A DNA stretch of 64,000 nt from Stigmatella erecta (GTDB lineage Bacteria; Myxococcota; Myxococcia; Myxococcales; Myxococcaceae). Both the position numbers and the translations under genes were made by a program. The notes beneath the pieces were generated by a model. The model ran no database searches and was not told the origin of the DNA. It saw nothing but the letters and a program-made list of their open reading frames with translations. Position 1 is the stretch's first letter. Every line of letters starts with the position of its first letter. The DNA is taken from the NCBI RefSeq assembly GCF_900111745.1, contig NZ_FOIJ01000001.1:682001-746000 (forward strand), read 5' to 3'. Positions 62,527 through 64,000 of this stretch are shown here, in pieces.

Positions 62527-64000
62527 TCAGGCCGGGATGCTCTCCGTGTCCTTGCGGTCCCAGTGGCGGTGCTTCTTGATGGCGTCGACGAAGGCGGTGG
62601 CCACGGTGCCGGCCCCGCCCGGGTCGGCGACGATGCCCGGCGCGCCGGTGTCGAGGCCGCAGGCCTTCAGCAGGCCGACGCCCTCCTTCGAGGCGCCGAT
62701 GGCCTTGTAGTGGCGGTAGGCCTCCAGGATGAAGTGCCGCGCATCCCCATCCCGCTTCAGCGTCTCCACGCTCACGGCCCCGCCCGGGACGAAGACGGCG
62801 TCATACTCGATGGACGCGGTGGTGTTCGCGCTCTTGTCGACCGGCACGGCCTGCCCGCCCGCGGCGGTGACGGTGCCCAGGTGCTTGGCGATGACCTTCA
62901 CCTGCGCGCCCTGCCGCTTCATCTCCGCCTGGAGCTCCTGGAGCGCCGCGGCGTCGACGCCGTCGGCCACCAGCGCCGCGATGCGCCGGGTCTTGATCGA
63001 GGTCTTCGGCATGCTCTCGATGCTGAGCGCCGGAGACGCGTCGATCACGGACTTCGGCGAGGCCACCGCCTTCGGCGCGGGGACCCCGACGCCCAGGGCG
63101 ACCTGCGCGGCGAGCGTCCCGTCGATCTTCGCCAGGATCTCCTCGATGACGCGCTTGCGGATCTCGGGAATCTCGACCTTGCCGAGCTCGAAGCGGAGCG
63201 CTTCGATGATGTGCTGCTGCTCGGGGGGCGACATGCTCCGGAAGAACATCGCGGCCTGGCTGAAGTGGTCCGCGAAGCTCTGGCTGCGCACGCGCGTCTT
63301 CTCCCCGGCGACCTTCTCCGGGAAGTGCGCGAAGCCCCCCTGACGGGTGGAGGCCATCATCGGGCAGCCTCCGCCCAGGGAGTTCGGGTGGTAGTTGGCG
63401 CGGCCGGTGTTGATCGTCTGCCGGTGGAACCCATCCTGCTGGTGGTTGTGCACGGGCGCGATCGGCCGGTTGATGGGAATCTCCGTGAAGTTCGGCCCTC
63501 CCAGCCGGGTGAGCTGCGTGTCCAGGTACGAGAAGAGGCGCGCCTGCATCAGCGGGTCATCCGTGAAGTCGATGCCCGGCACGATGTTCGCCGTGCAGTA
63601 GGCCACCTGCTCGGTCTCGGCGAAGTAGTTCGTCGGGTTGCGGTTGAGCGTGAGCTTGCCGATGCGCTGCACGGGCACCAGCTCCTCGGGCACGAGCTTC
63701 GTCGCATCCAGCAGCTCGATGCCGAGCTTGGCCGCGTCCGCCTCCTCGATGATCTGCACGCCCAGCTCGTACTCGGGGAAGTCCCCCTGCTCGATGGCTT
63801 CCCACAGGTCGCGCCGGTGGTAGTCCGGATCCTTGCCGCCCAGCTTCTGGGACTCGTCCCAGACGAGCGAGTGGACCCCCAGCAGCGGCTTCCAGTGGAA
63901 CTTCACGAAGCGCGAGACGCCCTTGTCGTTCACGAAGCGGAAGGTGTGGACCCCGAACCCCTCCATCATGCGGTAGCTGCGCGGCAGGGCCCGGTCGGAC
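62527..64000 (-). CDS. katE: Large-subunit catalase HPII type with C-terminal DJ-1/PfpI-like domain (N-terminus beyond the window)
   Basis: A haem catalase that breaks hydrogen peroxide into water and oxygen. The visible frame starts with '[20 protein letters not shown]', which is about the middle of the enzyme. It has the proximal-tyrosine motif '[18 protein letters not shown]', '[13 protein letters not shown]' and '[11 protein letters not shown]'. The last 150 residues (from '[21 protein letters not shown]') form the extra DJ-1/PfpI-like flavodoxin domain of large-subunit catalases, including '[16 protein letters not shown]'. No catalytic Cys is apparent in that domain. About 200 or more N-terminal residues, with the distal His, lie off the right edge. 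Confidence 0.94.
   Translation of the reverse strand, partial: SDRALPRSYRMMEGFGVHTFRFVNDKGVSRFVKFHWKPLLGVHSLVWDESQKLGGKDPDYHRRDLWEAIEQGDFPEYELGVQIIEEADAAKLGIELLDATKLVPEELVPVQRIGKLTLNRNPTNYFAETEQVAYCTANIVPGIDFTDDPLMQARLFSYLDTQLTRLGGPNFTEIPINRPIAPVHNHQQDGFHRQTINTGRANYHPNSLGGGCPMMASTRQGGFAHFPEKVAGEKTRVRSQSFADHFSQAAMFFRSMSPPEQQHIIEALRFELGKVEIPEIRKRVIEEILAKIDGTLAAQVALGVGVPAPKAVASPKSVIDASPALSIESMPKTSIKTRRIAALVADGVDAAALQELQAEMKRQGAQVKVIAKHLGTVTAAGGQAVPVDKSANTTASIEYDAVFVPGGAVSVETLKRDGDARHFILEAYRHYKAIGASKEGVGLLKACGLDTGAPGIVADPGGAGTVATAFVDAIKKHRHWDRKDTESIPA

Overview
The window is a stretch of very GC-rich chromosome (by eye about 70 % G+C, with a strong G/C bias at third codon positions). It is dense in two-component and c-di-GMP signalling genes, Ser/Thr-kinase-like proteins, lipoproteins and envelope transport systems. 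Together with a bacterial-type sphingolipid operon and an FtsB-linked diguanylate cyclase, this points to a myxobacterium (Myxococcota, suborder Cystobacterineae, perhaps a Stigmatella/Archangium/Cystobacter relative). That placement is inferred from gene content; no rRNA gene is present to confirm it.

Layout. 0-5 kb: a methionine-aminotransferase-like gene cut by the left edge, then a divergent three-gene operon that looks like a complete ceramide core pathway (serine palmitoyltransferase, GNAT-type ceramide synthase, ketosphinganine reductase) behind a good sigma-70-type promoter. 5-12 kb: a MlaC-like lipid carrier with a TolC-like protein, class I fructose-bisphosphate aldolase with a terminator, tRNA-Ala(GGC), an rRNA m5C methyltransferase, a receiver-cupin fusion and tRNA-Leu(CAA). 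12-16 kb: a receiver-GGDEF diguanylate cyclase followed by a flavoprotein fused to a receiver domain, then miaA. 16-20 kb: an internally deleted glycoside hydrolase remnant and two convergent MFS transporters. 20-31 kb: hybrid histidine kinase with an RsbQ-like hydrolase, psd-hisS, a lipoprotein, a metallophosphoesterase, a PilZ protein, a PfkB kinase, and mlaE-mlaF-mlaD, whose MlaD carries a C-terminal region resembling an outer-membrane barrel.

31-42 kb: a zinc-ribbon protein, a two-gene envelope pair, then a compact minus-strand run (small zinc-ribbon protein, pseudokinase, NarL-type regulator, two M16 proteases of which one is inactive, RluA pseudouridine synthase), and a large HAD 5'-nucleotidase. 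42.2-44.2 kb is an island of visibly lower G+C: a lipoprotein with a PD-(D/E)xK nuclease-like C-terminus, overlapped by a DUF3396-type immunity gene, and a transposase stub. This is the best candidate in the window for an under-described system, a kin-discrimination or polymorphic-toxin cassette. 44-48 kb: a giant kinase with two histidine-kinase cores, coupled to a receiver protein.

48-55 kb: a TolC-MFP-RND efflux operon read divergently from a MarR regulator, with a perfect palindromic operator between them. 55-64 kb: an MBOAT-like acyltransferase, FtsB coupled to a membrane GAF-GGDEF diguanylate cyclase, Fur coupled to a thioredoxin-like lipoprotein, an unknown cytosolic protein, an FmdB-type zinc-ribbon protein, a lipoprotein, and a large-subunit catalase cut by the right edge. 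Neighbouring genes are often joined by 4-bp ATGA or GTGA overlaps, and these overlaps settle many of the start codons chosen here.
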